DNA of 64,000 bases from the NCBI RefSeq assembly GCF_009755665.1, contig NZ_CP046622.1:1550001-1614000 (forward strand). Reading direction: 5' to 3'. This DNA is from Variovorax paradoxus. Its GTDB lineage: Bacteria > Pseudomonadota > Gammaproteobacteria > Burkholderiales > Burkholderiaceae_C. The translations under genes and the position numbers were made by a program. Shown here piece by piece: positions 32,940 through 44,686 of this stretch (position 1 is the first letter of the stretch; every line of letters begins with the position of its first letter). A model generated the notes under the pieces. The model did not search any database. It worked only from the letters and a program-made list of their open reading frames with translations, and was not told the origin of the DNA.

Positions 32940-33719
32940 ATGCTCGACTGGAACCCCGCGCTCTACCGTCGCTACGAGGACGAGCGCACCCGGCCCGCAC
33001 AGGAGCTCCTGGCGCGGGTGCCGCTGCCCGAGGCGGCCCATGTGGTCGACCTCGGCTGCGGACCGGGCAATTCCACGGAGCTGCTGTTTCACCGGTTCCC
33101 GAAGGCGCGCGTCGTCGGGACCGACAACTCCGAAGCCATGCTGGCCAGTGCGCGCGAGCGCCTGCCGCAGGCGAGCTTCGAGTTGAGCGACATCGCGACC
33201 TGGGCGCCGCAAGATCAAGCGCCCGACCTCATTTACGCCAACGCAGCCCTGCAGTGGGTGCCGGATCACGAAACGCTGATCCCGCGCCTCTTTGCTGCGC
33301 TGGCGCCGGGCGGCGTGCTCGCCGTCCAGATGCCCGACAACCGCCAGGAGCCCACGCACCGCCTGATGCGCGCAGTGGCCTCCGAGGCGCCGTGGGCCGA
33401 GCCCATCGGCGACGCCGACCGCATGCGCACGCTGCTGCTGCCGCTCGGCGGCTACTACGACCTGCTGGCGCCCGAAGCGGCCAAGGTCGATGTGTGGCAC
33501 ACCATTTATCAGCATCCCATGGCCGATGCCGCAGCCATTGTCGAATGGGTGCGCGGCACCGGGCTGAAGCCTTTCGTCGACCGATTGCCGGACGAGCTTC
33601 GCGCAAGCTACCTGGCCGAATACGAGCGCCGTATCGACCAGGCCTATCCCGCCCGTACCGACGGCAAGCGGCTGCTTGCCTTTCCGCGCATGTTCATCGT
33701 GGCGCAGAAAAAGGCATGA
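32940..33719 (+). CDS. tam: Trans-aconitate 2-methyltransferase
   Basis: A 259-residue SAM-dependent methyltransferase. The opening DWNPALYRRYEDERTRPAQE and the SAM motif VVDLGCGPGNSTELL are characteristic of Tam, which methylates trans-aconitate, an inhibitory by-product that arises from cis-aconitate during aconitase turnover. Its presence among mdh, acnB and acnA fits this job. The ATG at 32940 lies 20 bases after mdh; the stop overlaps the next gene by 4 bases (ATGA). Confidence 0.92.
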   Translation: MLDWNPALYRRYEDERTRPAQELLARVPLPEAAHVVDLGCGPGNSTELLFHRFPKARVVGTDNSEAMLASARERLPQASFELSDIATWAPQDQAPDLIYANAALQWVPDHETLIPRLFAALAPGGVLAVQMPDNRQEPTHRLMRAVASEAPWAEPIGDADRMRTLLLPLGGYYDLLAPEAAKVDVWHTIYQHPMADAAAIVEWVRGTGLKPFVDRLPDELRASYLAEYERRIDQAYPARTDGKRLLAFPRMFIVAQKKA

Positions 33720-34714
33720 CGAACCCGGTCCATCCCGCTGAAGTGCTGCTCGGCGCCCAGGCCGGCGCCGTGACGCTGCCCGTGTGCGACCACTACAGCG
33801 GGGTCGAAGCGCGCATGAAGAAGAGCCTCGCGCTCCAGGCCGAGATGGCCGAGGAGTTCGGCGCCTGCGTGTTCGATGTCACCCTCGACTGCGAGGACGG
33901 CGCCCCCGTCGGCGGCGAGGCCGAGCACGCCGCGCTCGTCACCGAACTGGCGCTTGCCGCAAAGCCGGGCATGCGTGTCGGCGTGCGCGTTCATCCGGTC
34001 GATCACCCGGCCTTCGCCGGTGACGTGGTCACCATTGCCGGGCGTGCCGGCCACCGGCTCAGCCACCTGATGGTGCCCAAGGTCGAATCCGTGGCCGACG
34101 TGGCGCAGGCCGTGGCGGCACTCGAGGCGGCCGACGCCGATGCACTGCCGCTGCACGTGCTCATCGAATCGCCGCTCGCCGTGCACAACGCATTCGAAAT
34201 CGCGGCGCATCCGCGCGTGCAATCGCTGAGCTTCGGCCTGATGGATTTCGTTTCCGCGCATGCGGGCGCCATTCCGGCTGACGGCATGGGGGCCGCCGGC
34301 CAGTTCACGCATCCGCTTGTGGTGCGCGCCAAGCTGGCCATCGCGTCCGCGGCGCACGCCTATGGCAAGGTGCCTTCGCACTGCGTGGTCACCGAGTTCA
34401 ACGACACCGACGCCATGCGCACTGCGGCCCGCAAGGCTGCCTCCGAATTCGGCTACACGCGCATGTGGAGCATCCACCCGAACCAGATCCGGCCGATCCT
34501 CGAGGCGTTTGCGCCGGACGAGGCCCAGATTCAGATTGCCGTAGAAATCATTACAAATGCCGCACTCGCGGATTGGGCGCCGACACAAATTGATGGCACA
34601 TTGCACGACCGCGCGAGCTATCGCCATTTTTGGCAAGTGCTGACGCGTGCCCACGCAACAGGGCGCGCGTTGCCTCCAGAGGCAAAAGCCTGGTTTGCAC
34701 TCGCGGCCTCCTGA
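33716..34714 (+). CDS. HpcH/HpaI aldolase/citrate lyase family protein (CoA-ester lyase)
   Basis: A 332-residue TIM-barrel protein of the CitE/malyl-CoA lyase superfamily. The metal-site acidic motif VTLDCEDGAP and the downstream IESPLAVHNAFEIA glutamate are present, as is GLMDFVSAHAGAIP. The length (beyond CitE, about 290) is near that of malyl-CoA, citramalyl-CoA and beta-methylmalyl-CoA lyases. There is no citrate lyase alpha or gamma subunit nearby, so a stand-alone CoA-ester lyase is more likely than citrate lyase. The exact substrate cannot be told. It is translationally coupled to tam. Confidence 0.85.
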   Translation: MTNPVHPAEVLLGAQAGAVTLPVCDHYSGVEARMKKSLALQAEMAEEFGACVFDVTLDCEDGAPVGGEAEHAALVTELALAAKPGMRVGVRVHPVDHPAFAGDVVTIAGRAGHRLSHLMVPKVESVADVAQAVAALEAADADALPLHVLIESPLAVHNAFEIAAHPRVQSLSFGLMDFVSAHAGAIPADGMGAAGQFTHPLVVRAKLAIASAAHAYGKVPSHCVVTEFNDTDAMRTAARKAASEFGYTRMWSIHPNQIRPILEAFAPDEAQIQIAVEIITNAALADWAPTQIDGTLHDRASYRHFWQVLTRAHATGRALPPEAKAWFALAAS

Positions 34715-34744
34715 AACTTACGAATCCAGCTCAAGGAAACACCC

Positions 34745-35296
34745 ATGAAGAAAATTGCTCTGATCGCAGCCCTGGCCCTGGCGCTCCCGTTTGCCGCCAC
34801 GGCGCAAACCACCCCTGCCAAGCCGGCCGCCAAGGCTGAAGCCAAGAAGACACCCCCCAAGAAGCAGGTCACCCGCAAGGCCGCCAAGGCCGTCGAAGAA
34901 GTGACGCCCATCGCCGATGAAACCAGCATCGTGCTGACCGACGCCGACCTCGAAGTCGCCAAGCGCGTGTCGCTCGGCAAGGCCCAGTGCGAACTCGGCG
35001 CCGACGTGACCGTGGCCGCCGACGAGAAGAAGCCCGGCTTCTTCAACGTGTCGACCAAGGGCCTGAAGTACCGCATGCACCCGGTCGAAAGCCGCACCGG
35101 CGCCATCCGCCTCGAAGACCCCCGCGCAGGCGCCATGTGGCTGCAGCTGGGCAACAAGTCGATGCTGATGAACCAGAAGGCCGGCCTGCGCATTGCCGAC
35201 GAATGCCAGACGGCCGAGCAGGTCGCATTTGCCGAAGAAATGAAGAAGAACCCGCCCAAGAGCCTGTTCGAAGGCGCCGACGCGGCCAAGAAGTAG
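34745..35296 (+). CDS. Secreted protein of unknown function
   Basis: A 183-residue protein with a clear Sec signal peptide ([20 protein letters not shown], cleavage after AQA-like AATAQ). A Lys/Ala/Pro-rich linker (about residues 22-55) leads to a compact domain (about 60-165) containing [15 protein letters not shown] and [18 protein letters not shown], with two cysteines (C84 and C157 region) that may form a disulfide. I do not recognise the family. It stands between the CoA-ester lyase and acnB with a good AAGGAAAC ribosome-binding site, so it is probably co-transcribed with the TCA genes. Confidence 0.8.
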   Translation: MKKIALIAALALALPFAATAQTTPAKPAAKAEAKKTPPKKQVTRKAAKAVEEVTPIADETSIVLTDADLEVAKRVSLGKAQCELGADVTVAADEKKPGFFNVSTKGLKYRMHPVESRTGAIRLEDPRAGAMWLQLGNKSMLMNQKAGLRIADECQTAEQVAFAEEMKKNPPKSLFEGADAAKK

Positions 35297-35375
35297 TCGT
35301 ACCAAACACGGGGTGCGGCGCGGCTCTTGCTTGCCGCACTGCACGCCCGCCAGCCCAGTTTCCGGAGAAAAGAAG

Positions 35376-37967
35376 ATGTTGCAAGCCTACGTTGACCATG
35401 TTGCCGAACGCGCCGCGCTCGGTATTCCGCCGCTGCCATTGAGCGCGAAGCAAACCGCCGAAGCCATCGAGCTCCTCAAGAGCGCGAATGCCAAGGACGG
35501 TGCCTTCCTGCTCGATCTGCTCACCTATCGCGTACCCGCCGGCGTCGACGACGCGGCCAAGGTCAAGGCGAGCTACCTGGCGGCCGTGGCCCACGGTACC
35601 GAAAAGAACGCGTTCATCACGCGCGCCCGCGCCACCGAATTGCTCGGCACCATGCTCGGCGGCTACAACATCAGCCCGATGATCGACCTGCTCGACGACG
35701 CCGAAGTGGGCGCCGTGGCCGCAGAGGGCCTGAAGAAGACCCTGTTGATGTTCGACCAGTTCCACGACGTCAAGGAAAAGGCCGACAAGGGCAACGCCAA
35801 CGCCAAGGGCGTGCTGCAAAGCTGGGCCGATGCCGAATGGTTCACCAGCCGCCCCGAAGTGCCGCAAAGCCTGACCATCACGGTCTTCAAGGTGCCCGGC
35901 GAAACCAATACCGACGACCTGTCGCCCGCGCCTGACGCCACCACGCGCCCGGACATCCCGATGCACGCGCTGGCCATGCTCAAGAACAAGCGCGAAGGCA
36001 CCGCTTTCGAGCCTGAGGAAGACGGCAAGCGCGGCCCGGTCAAGTTCATCGAATCGCTGAAGCAGAAGGGTCACCAGGTCGCCTACGTGGGCGACGTGGT
36101 CGGCACGGGCTCCAGCCGCAAGTCGGCCACCAACTCGGTGCTCTGGTTCACGGGCGACGACATTCCGTTCATTCCCAACAAGCGCTTCGGCGGCGTGTGC
36201 CTGGGCACCAAGATCGCCCCGATCTTCTACAACACCATGGAAGACGCGGGCGCGCTGCCCATCGAACTCGACGTGAGCCAGATGGACACCGGCGACGTGG
36301 TCGAACTGCGCCCCTACGAAGGCAAGGCACTGAAGGACGGCAAGGTCATTGCCGAATTCAAGGTCAAGAGCGACGTGCTGTTCGACGAAGTGCGCGCCGG
36401 CGGCCGCATTCCGCTGATCATCGGCCGCGGCCTCACGTCCAAGGCGCGCGAGGCGCTGGGCCTGCCGGCTTCCACGTTGTTCCGCCTGCCGCAAAGCCCG
36501 GTCGACACCAAGAAGGGCTTCTCGCTCGCACAGAAGATGGTCGGCCGCGCCTGCGGTCTGCCCGAAGGCCAGGGCGTTCGCCCGGGCACGTACTGCGAAC
36601 CCAAGATGACCTCGGTCGGCTCGCAGGACACCACCGGCCCGATGACGCGCGACGAGCTGAAAGACCTGGCATGCCTGGGCTTCTCGGCCGACCTCGTGAT
36701 GCAGTCGTTCTGCCACACCGCGGCCTACCCCAAGAAGGTGGACGTGAAGATGCACCACGAACTGCCCGACTTCATCAGCACGCGCGGCGGCGTGTCGCTG
36801 CGCCCGGGCGACGGCGTGATCCACAGCTGGCTCAACCGCCTGCTCACGCCCGATACCGTGGGCACGGGCGGCGACAGCCACACCCGCTTCCCCATCGGCA
36901 TCAGCTTCCCGGCCGGCTCCGGCCTCGTGGCCTTCGCGGCCGCCACCGGCGTGATGCCGCTGGACATGCCTGAGTCGGTGCTCGTGCGCTTCAAGGGCAA
37001 GATGCAGCCCGGCGTCACGCTGCGCGACCTGGTCAACGCCATTCCGCTGTACGCCATCAAGAGCGGCCTGCTCACGGTCGAGAAAAAGGGCAAGAAGAAC
37101 ATCTTCTCGGGCCGCATTCTCGAAATCGAAGGCCTGCCTGACCTGAAGGTGGAGCAAGCCTTCGAGCTGAGCGACGCCTCGGCCGAACGCTCGGCTGCCG
37201 GCTGCACGGTGCACCTGAACAAGGAACCGATCATCGAGTACATCAACAGCAACATCACACTGATGAAATGGATGATTGCCGAAGGCTATGCCGACGCCCG
37301 CACGCTGGCACGCCGCATCGCCGCGCAGGAAGCCTGGCTCAAGGACCCGCAGCTGCTCAAGGGCGACGACGATGCCGACTACGCGGCCGTCATCGAGATC
37401 GACCTGGCCGACATCCATGAGCCGATCGTGGCTTGCCCGAACGACCCGGACGACGTGAAGACGCTGTCGGACGTGGCCGGCGCGCAGATCGACGAAGTGT
37501 TCATCGGTTCGTGCATGACCAACATCGGCCACTTCCGCGCCGCGTCGAAGCTGCTCGAAGGCAAGCGCGACATTCCGGTGAAGCTGTGGATTGCGCCGCC
37601 CACCAAGATGGACGCACACCAGCTCACCGAAGAAGGCCACTACGGCGTGTTCGGCAATGCCGGTGCGCGCACCGAAATGCCGGGTTGCTCGCTGTGCATG
37701 GGCAACCAGGCACAGGTGCGCGAGGGCGCCACGGTCATGTCGACCAGCACCCGCAACTTCCCGAACCGCCTGGGCAAGAACACCAACGTGTACCTTGGGT
37801 CGGCCGAGTTGGCCGCCATTTGCTCGCGCCTGGGCCGCATTCCGACGCGCGATGAGTACATGGCCGCAACGGGCGTGCTCGACGCATCGAGCGCCCAGAT
37901 CTACCAGTACCTGAACTTCGACAAGCTCGACGAATACAAGTCCGAAGCGACCGCTGTCGTGGCCTGA
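35376..37967 (+). CDS. acnB: Aconitate hydratase B / 2-methylisocitrate dehydratase
   Basis: An 863-residue AcnB. The N-terminal HEAT-like domain (residues about 1-155, [20 protein letters not shown]) distinguishes it from AcnA. Cluster cysteines are in [13 protein letters not shown] and [29 protein letters not shown] is the swivel-domain substrate loop. The ATG at 35376 follows GGAGAAAAGA; an in-frame ATG 21 codons upstream is unlikely. It ends in a strong terminator. Confidence 0.98.
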   Translation: MLQAYVDHVAERAALGIPPLPLSAKQTAEAIELLKSANAKDGAFLLDLLTYRVPAGVDDAAKVKASYLAAVAHGTEKNAFITRARATELLGTMLGGYNISPMIDLLDDAEVGAVAAEGLKKTLLMFDQFHDVKEKADKGNANAKGVLQSWADAEWFTSRPEVPQSLTITVFKVPGETNTDDLSPAPDATTRPDIPMHALAMLKNKREGTAFEPEEDGKRGPVKFIESLKQKGHQVAYVGDVVGTGSSRKSATNSVLWFTGDDIPFIPNKRFGGVCLGTKIAPIFYNTMEDAGALPIELDVSQMDTGDVVELRPYEGKALKDGKVIAEFKVKSDVLFDEVRAGGRIPLIIGRGLTSKAREALGLPASTLFRLPQSPVDTKKGFSLAQKMVGRACGLPEGQGVRPGTYCEPKMTSVGSQDTTGPMTRDELKDLACLGFSADLVMQSFCHTAAYPKKVDVKMHHELPDFISTRGGVSLRPGDGVIHSWLNRLLTPDTVGTGGDSHTRFPIGISFPAGSGLVAFAAATGVMPLDMPESVLVRFKGKMQPGVTLRDLVNAIPLYAIKSGLLTVEKKGKKNIFSGRILEIEGLPDLKVEQAFELSDASAERSAAGCTVHLNKEPIIEYINSNITLMKWMIAEGYADARTLARRIAAQEAWLKDPQLLKGDDDADYAAVIEIDLADIHEPIVACPNDPDDVKTLSDVAGAQIDEVFIGSCMTNIGHFRAASKLLEGKRDIPVKLWIAPPTKMDAHQLTEEGHYGVFGNAGARTEMPGCSLCMGNQAQVREGATVMSTSTRNFPNRLGKNTNVYLGSAELAAICSRLGRIPTRDEYMAATGVLDASSAQIYQYLNFDKLDEYKSEATAVVA

Positions 37968-37993
37968 TCCACGCGCAGCTTCGCAATCTGAAG

Positions 37994-38018
37994 AGCCCCG
38001 CTTGCGCGGGGCTTTTTT
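37994..38018 (+). terminator. Rho-independent terminator after acnB
   Basis: The stem AGCCCCGC / GCGGGGCT with loop TTGC is followed by TTTTT. It closes the mdh-tam-lyase-acnB transcript, about 27 bases after the acnB stop. Confidence 0.92.
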
Positions 38019-38042
38019 ACGTGCGGCGCAAACTCGCTTTTT

Positions 38043-38879
38043 TCATCCGGCCGCCAGCGCGGCCAGTGCTGCGGCGGTCTGTGCATCGGCCGGAAAGAAC
38101 GATTCCACCGCCAGTTCCTGCAGCGTGACGTCCACCGGCGTGCCGAAGATGGTCGTGGTGCTGATGAAGCTCAGCACGCCGTTGGGCGTGACCAGCTGAA
38201 AGGGCACCACGACGCCCGACAGCTCCGAATTCGCGGCCGGTGCGTCGTGGCTCACGCTGGGCGTGGGGTAGGCCTCGAGCTCGTCATGCAGCGCCTGCAG
38301 CACCGCATCGCCCGTCGCGGCAATCTGCTGCTGCAGCCGTTCGAGCAGGTGGGCACGCCATTGCGCCAGATTGGCGATGCGCGAGGCCAGCCCGTCGGGG
38401 TGCAGGCTCAGGCGCAGCACGTTGATCGGGGCTTGAACCAGTTCCGGCGCCGCGCCGGCCATGAGCATCGGCACCAGCGCGTTGTGCGCCACCAGGTTCC
38501 AGTGGCGGTCGACTGCCAGCGCGGGAAACGGCTCGTGGCCTTTCAGCACCAGGTCCACGGCGCGCCGCGCCGAGGCCAGGGCAGGGTCGTCGAGCGAGCG
38601 CTGCCGGTACATCGGCGCGAAGCCCGCGGCCACCAGCAGGGCGTTGCGCTCGCGTAGCGGCACTTCCAATCGTTCGGCCAGGCGCAGCACCATCTCGCGG
38701 CTGGGTGCGGCGCGGCCGGTTTCCACATAGCTCAGGTGGCGGGTCGAAACCTCGGCCTCTTGCGCGAGGTCGAGTTGGCTCAGTCGGCGATGCGTGCGCC
38801 AGTGCCGAAGATGCGCGCCGAACGGGTCGCGCGCGCCGGGTTGGCCGGCCTTGGACGAATGAGTGCGGGGAGTGTTCAT
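38043..38879 (-). CDS. XRE-family regulator with MmyB-like ligand-binding domain
   Basis: A 278-residue regulator. The N-terminal helix-turn-helix (about residues 20-80) contains RLSQLDLAQEAEVSTRHLSY and GRAAPSREMVLRLAERLEVP. The C-terminal MmyB-like domain (about 95-265) has PALAVDRHWNLVAHNALVPM and INVLRLSLHPDGLASRIANL. MmyB-like regulators are thought to sense small ligands (fatty-acid-like in the crystal structure). Start MNTPRTHSSK at 38879 is chosen over an Arg-rich 12-codon extension. It is divergent from the small membrane protein gene, its probable target. Confidence 0.88.
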   Translation of the reverse strand: MNTPRTHSSKAGQPGARDPFGAHLRHWRTHRRLSQLDLAQEAEVSTRHLSYVETGRAAPSREMVLRLAERLEVPLRERNALLVAAGFAPMYRQRSLDDPALASARRAVDLVLKGHEPFPALAVDRHWNLVAHNALVPMLMAGAAPELVQAPINVLRLSLHPDGLASRIANLAQWRAHLLERLQQQIAATGDAVLQALHDELEAYPTPSVSHDAPAANSELSGVVVPFQLVTPNGVLSFISTTTIFGTPVDVTLQELAVESFFPADAQTAAALAALAAG

Positions 38880-39011
38880 GGCCCGCATTCTGGCGCGAGG
38901 GCGTCGGCGCGCCATGACCTCAGAGGTTATCGACGCTGTGCCCGCCTTTCGAAATCATTGGGTCCAACGCGGCAGGACAGGCCTGCGGCGTACCAACCGA
39001 AGGAGATTCTC

Positions 39012-39425
39012 ATGTCCGTCTTTGCATCCCCCCGTTTCCTCCCCAATGTCATGTGGGCCGATGCCGCTTCCTGCGCCGCGACCGGCGCATTGCAGGTGGC
39101 TTTCACCGACGCGCTGGCAGGGCTGACCGGCCTGCCGGCCCCGCTGCTCATGGGCACCGGCGTATTCCTGCTGGCATATGCCGCAGCCGCGGCCTTCATG
39201 GCCACTCGTCGCACACCGCCCCGCACACTCATTGGGCTGGTAGTGGCTGGCAATTTCGGCTGGGCCGTGGCCTGCGTGGCCCTGCTGATGAGCGGCCTGT
39301 TCGCGGTTACCGCATTGGGCATGGCTTGGGTGCTGGCGCAGGCCCTGTGCGTGGTGGTGCTGGCCGAGCTGCAGTGGACCGGCCTGCGCCGGACGCGCGG
39401 CAGCGCGAACATGGCCCTGGCCTGA
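39012..39425 (+). CDS. Small four-helix membrane protein of unknown function
   Basis: A 137-residue hydrophobic protein with about four membrane segments (roughly residues 14-33, 42-62, 73-96 and 101-121). I do not recognise a named family. The AAGGAGA ribosome-binding site is strong and sets the ATG at 39012; longer in-frame readings from upstream lie inside the divergent regulator gene. The 132-base gap to the XRE/MmyB regulator is a shared promoter region, suggesting that the regulator controls this gene. Confidence 0.8.
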   Translation: MSVFASPRFLPNVMWADAASCAATGALQVAFTDALAGLTGLPAPLLMGTGVFLLAYAAAAAFMATRRTPPRTLIGLVVAGNFGWAVACVALLMSGLFAVTALGMAWVLAQALCVVVLAELQWTGLRRTRGSANMALA

Positions 39426-39587
39426 GCGAAGCGGATGCCGGCGACGCCCATTTACCCGGCATTCGCGGCCATGAGGAACGTGGCGCCGCGGGGGCATTGC
39501 AGAGAAGACCGACTACAACAACTGACATCGATCCCTGCTATCTTTGAGGTGCATCCACGAACAGATCGAACCAACAGGAGTTCCTCA

Positions 39588-42451
<2,864 letters not shown>

Positions 42452-42455
<4 letters not shown>

Positions 42456-42910
42456 TTCGCGTCGGCCTCATCTCGGACACGCACGGCCTGCTGCGTCCAC
42501 AGGCCGTGGCCGTACTGCAAGGCAGCGACTTCATCGTGCACGGTGGAGATATTGGCGATGCGGCCATCCTGGACGCACTCCGGGCCATAGCGCCGCTCAC
42601 GGTAGTGCGCGGCAACAACGACCGCGAGGCGTGGGCTGCCGGCATTCCGGAGACGGATTTTCTCGACGCTGCCGGAGTGCTCGTCTACGCCATTCACGAC
42701 CTGTCGCGCATCGATATCGACCCTGCGGCAGCGGGCGTTCGCGTGGTGGTTTCCGGCCACTCCCACATACCGAAAGTCGAAGAGCGCGGCGGCGTGCTCT
42801 ACGTCAACCCGGGCAGCGCCGGGCCGCGCCGGTTCAAATTGCCGATCGCGGTCGCCGAGCTGATCGTCGTGGATGATGCAGTCACGGCGCGCATCGTCGA
42901 ACTGGCCTGA
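42452..42910 (+). CDS. YfcE/MJ0936-family metallophosphoesterase
   Basis: A 152-residue calcineurin-like phosphoesterase. Metal-binding motifs appear in order: [22 protein letters not shown] and VSGHSHIPK, ending in [10 protein letters not shown]. The substrate is unknown; family members cleave phosphodiesters in vitro. The start is the rare TTG at 42452, overlapping the acnA stop (TTGA); the frame is open far upstream inside acnA, but the protein begins naturally at [12 protein letters not shown]. No other start codon gives an intact N-terminus. Confidence 0.88.
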
Positions 42911-43244
42911 GCAGCAGCGAGAAAAGAGCAACAACTGCATACCCAAAGAGCCAAGTCACGTTTCTGCGATTCGAGAAACGATGGCATCTGGTTTTTGCTC
43001 ATTTGGCGCGGTGTTTCCGACGCATCTTCTTACCGTGCATACCAACAAATTCGATGCCGCGCAGGGTTCCGTTCGCGCTGCGCCGCCCCTAAGCCGCGCT
43101 CATTCGCATGGCGCCGGAGGTGCACGCCATGTTGAGCCGCCATCAGGCAGCCAGGGCTCGCGGCCATCGCGCGGCCAGGGCGAATTGCGTGTAGTTGCTA
43201 CGCGGGATTTGTTCGGTGAATGTCTCAGCGAACCTCAGCGAACC
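42911..43244. other. Intergenic region without a supported gene
   Basis: The 334 bases between the phosphoesterase (plus) and the XVIPCD-like gene (minus) hold no ORF with recognisable content. A 28-codon plus-strand ORF begins near 43109 (MAPEVHAMLSRHQAARARGH), but it has no visible homology or ribosome-binding site. Base composition looks lower in GC than the flanking genes over 42930-43060. It may be remnant DNA at the edge of an acquired patch. Confidence 0.5.
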
Positions 43245-43253
43245 TCAGCGAGC
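43224..43253. repeat. Three tandem 10-base repeats
   Basis: CTCAGCGAAC, CTCAGCGAAC and CTCAGCGAGC stand head to tail. The last copy contains the stop codon of the XVIPCD-like gene (TCA at 43245-43247 on the plus strand). Slippage here could change the C-terminal end of the protein by adding or removing 10 bases. Confidence 0.8.
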
Positions 43254-43915
43254 CATCGCAGGCGCCGCATGCTGCGCGGCCTGCTGGTTGCTTTGCTGAG
43301 GAGCTTGCTGCTGCTGGATCTGCTGCACGTAGGCGAACGCCTGCGAGCTTTGGGTAACCGGCGTGTGCATCGATTCCACGGTCGGCACATCGACAAACTT
43401 GGAAAGCACCGCGCCCGGCTTGCCTTGGATTGCGAAGATCGTGCTGTTGTCGTTGCCGCCCAGCGTCATGTGGTCGATGCGGGTCAGGCCGCCGCGCAAT
43501 GCAGCGACTGCGATGGCGGCTGCGGCGTTGTCGGTTAACTGATCGGGCTTGCGGCCGAACTCGGCATCGATTTTTTCGAGGCCGGATTTCGCCTGCTTGT
43601 ACAGCGCATTGCCGGCATGGTGGGCATCGGTGATTTGTCCCTGCTGAGACGGAGCCACACGCTCCTTGAGCTTGGCATCGATGGCCTGCAACGTGCCCGG
43701 CCCTGCCACCCCATCGGGCTTGAGATGGTTGTCGTGCTGAAACGCTTTGACGAAGTCGCGCGTGCCCGGACCAAAACTGCCATCGGCCTTGATTGCCTTG
43801 CCATCGGCGCTGGCATAGCCCAACTGGCCGAGCTTGGTTTGAAGTTCGCGTACCGATTCGCCTTGAGTGCCTTGGCTTCGTCGATCTTCGAAGCCGATGC
43901 TTTGTTCTTGAACAT
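43245..43915 (-). pseudogene. Peptidoglycan-binding protein with XVIPCD-like C-terminus, apparent frameshift
   Basis: The ATG at 43915 overlaps the upstream lipoprotein stop (TGATG) and reads MFKNKASASKIDEAKALKA. In another frame the sequence then continues as ESVRELQTKLGQLGY, a peptidoglycan_binding_1 domain (to about residue 82, with DGSFGPGTRDFVKAFQHDN and DGVAGPGTLQAID). One base is missing at about 43860; the span of 671 bases is one short of 224 codons. The C-terminal part has features of XVIPCD, the signal domain of type IV effectors of bacteria-killing systems: RGGLTRIDHMTLGG, TIFAIQGKPGA, HTPVTQSSQAFAY, and a Gln-rich tail. If intact, it would be about 223 residues. It may be a genuine pseudogene, a sequencing error or a recoding site. 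No virB/virD4 genes are in the window. Confidence 0.7.
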
Positions 43916-44385
43916 CAGCGCGACCCGGGTGCGACCGGCGCAGCGGTGCCCCTGGCCTGAACCAGGATTTGCTTGCCGTCCGACGAGACGGATACGCCCT
44001 GCTGAGCGTAGATGGCGCTCAGCTCGCCCATGGCGGATTGGAGGTCGTTGGTGCGAACCTTCGCTACGGGTTGGTGGAGGGTGAAGTCGGAACCTATCTG
44101 GTAGGACAGCTCCAGTCCGTTGTCCGACGCCCAGCGTTTCAGCATGGTCCTGAGCGTCGCGTCCATGGGCGAGGCGTAGAACGTATAGGCGGGCGAGAGA
44201 GGGATCTCGGTAGCCGCACTTTGGAACCGGTTCACCGGCGCCCAGGAGCCACCATAGTCTTTGGGTGCAGGCGCGCCGCACCCGACGAGCGTGACGGCCA
44301 GAATGGACAAGGCCGTACCCGCCGAAAGGCGGGTTGTAGCGCGCACACGAGCGCCCCACGCAATAGCTTGCGTTTGGTTAAACAC
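43915..44385 (-). CDS. Lipoprotein with TcpQ/N0-like domain (VirB7-like)
   Basis: A 156-residue lipoprotein: a positively charged N-terminus, a hydrophobic stretch and lipobox LVGC (C36). The C-terminal half (about residues 70-140; DATLRTMLKRWASDNGLELS, VRTNDLQSAMGELSAIY) looks like the TcpQ/N0 secretin-type fold that is also found at the C-terminus of VirB7 in Xanthomonas-type T4SS. The start is GTG at 44385 with GGGAG 6 bases upstream; an ATG at 44481 would add 32 residues without a signal sequence at the start. It is coupled to the XVIPCD-like gene (TGATG). It could be a VirB7 paralogue or the partner immunity lipoprotein of that effector; I cannot decide. Confidence 0.7.
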   Translation of the reverse strand: MFNQTQAIAWGARVRATTRLSAGTALSILAVTLVGCGAPAPKDYGGSWAPVNRFQSAATEIPLSPAYTFYASPMDATLRTMLKRWASDNGLELSYQIGSDFTLHQPVAKVRTNDLQSAMGELSAIYAQQGVSVSSDGKQILVQARGTAAPVAPGSR

Positions 44386-44643
44386 TGCGACTCCCTGAAG
44401 TCTTTTTATGTCCGCTGATCTTAGGTAAATCAGGCGATCGTGCCGTGCAGCGCTGTGCAGGAGTGCACGAATCAAACGCAATCAGGCCGCGTATCGTTAA
44501 CACTTCGGAGCGCTGGCTTCTTCGCGGACAGCACGGGGTTCCTCGTCCTCGCGGATCGGCCGAGTAGAGGACCCTAGGGCGCAACTCGCCGACGTCGGGC
44601 AGGCAGTGATGGCCCACCGAGGCGAGGGGCGAGTCCGTTTCAA

Positions 44644-44658
44644 TGATAATAGTTCTCA
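44644..44658 (+). promoter_or_regulatory. Fur box upstream of feoA
   Basis: TGATAATAGTTCTCA matches the 7-1-7 Fur consensus TGATAATnATTATCA in 12 of 14 defined positions, 28 bases before the feoA start. It predicts iron-repressed transcription of the feo operon. The rest of the 301-base gap to the lipoprotein gene (44386-44643) holds no recognisable gene. Confidence 0.8.
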
Positions 44659-44686
44659 TTGCTGAGATGAACGAGCCCCAACCCGC

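Noticed and set aside
35043..37640. An 865-codon minus-strand ORF opposite acnB
   Set aside because: Shadow of acnB third-position GC; His/Val/Asp-rich without motifs.
42873..43538. A 221-codon plus-strand ORF spanning the gap before and into the XVIPCD-like gene
   Set aside because: Its second half is antisense to the XVIPCD-like gene and its first half overlaps the phosphoesterase end; no ribosome-binding site or domain.
43535..44359. A 274-codon minus-strand ORF through the lipoprotein and the XVIPCD-like gene
   Set aside because: Only its segment from the ATG at 43915 for 19 codons is credible; the rest is out of frame with both real proteins. It is useful only as evidence of the frameshift.
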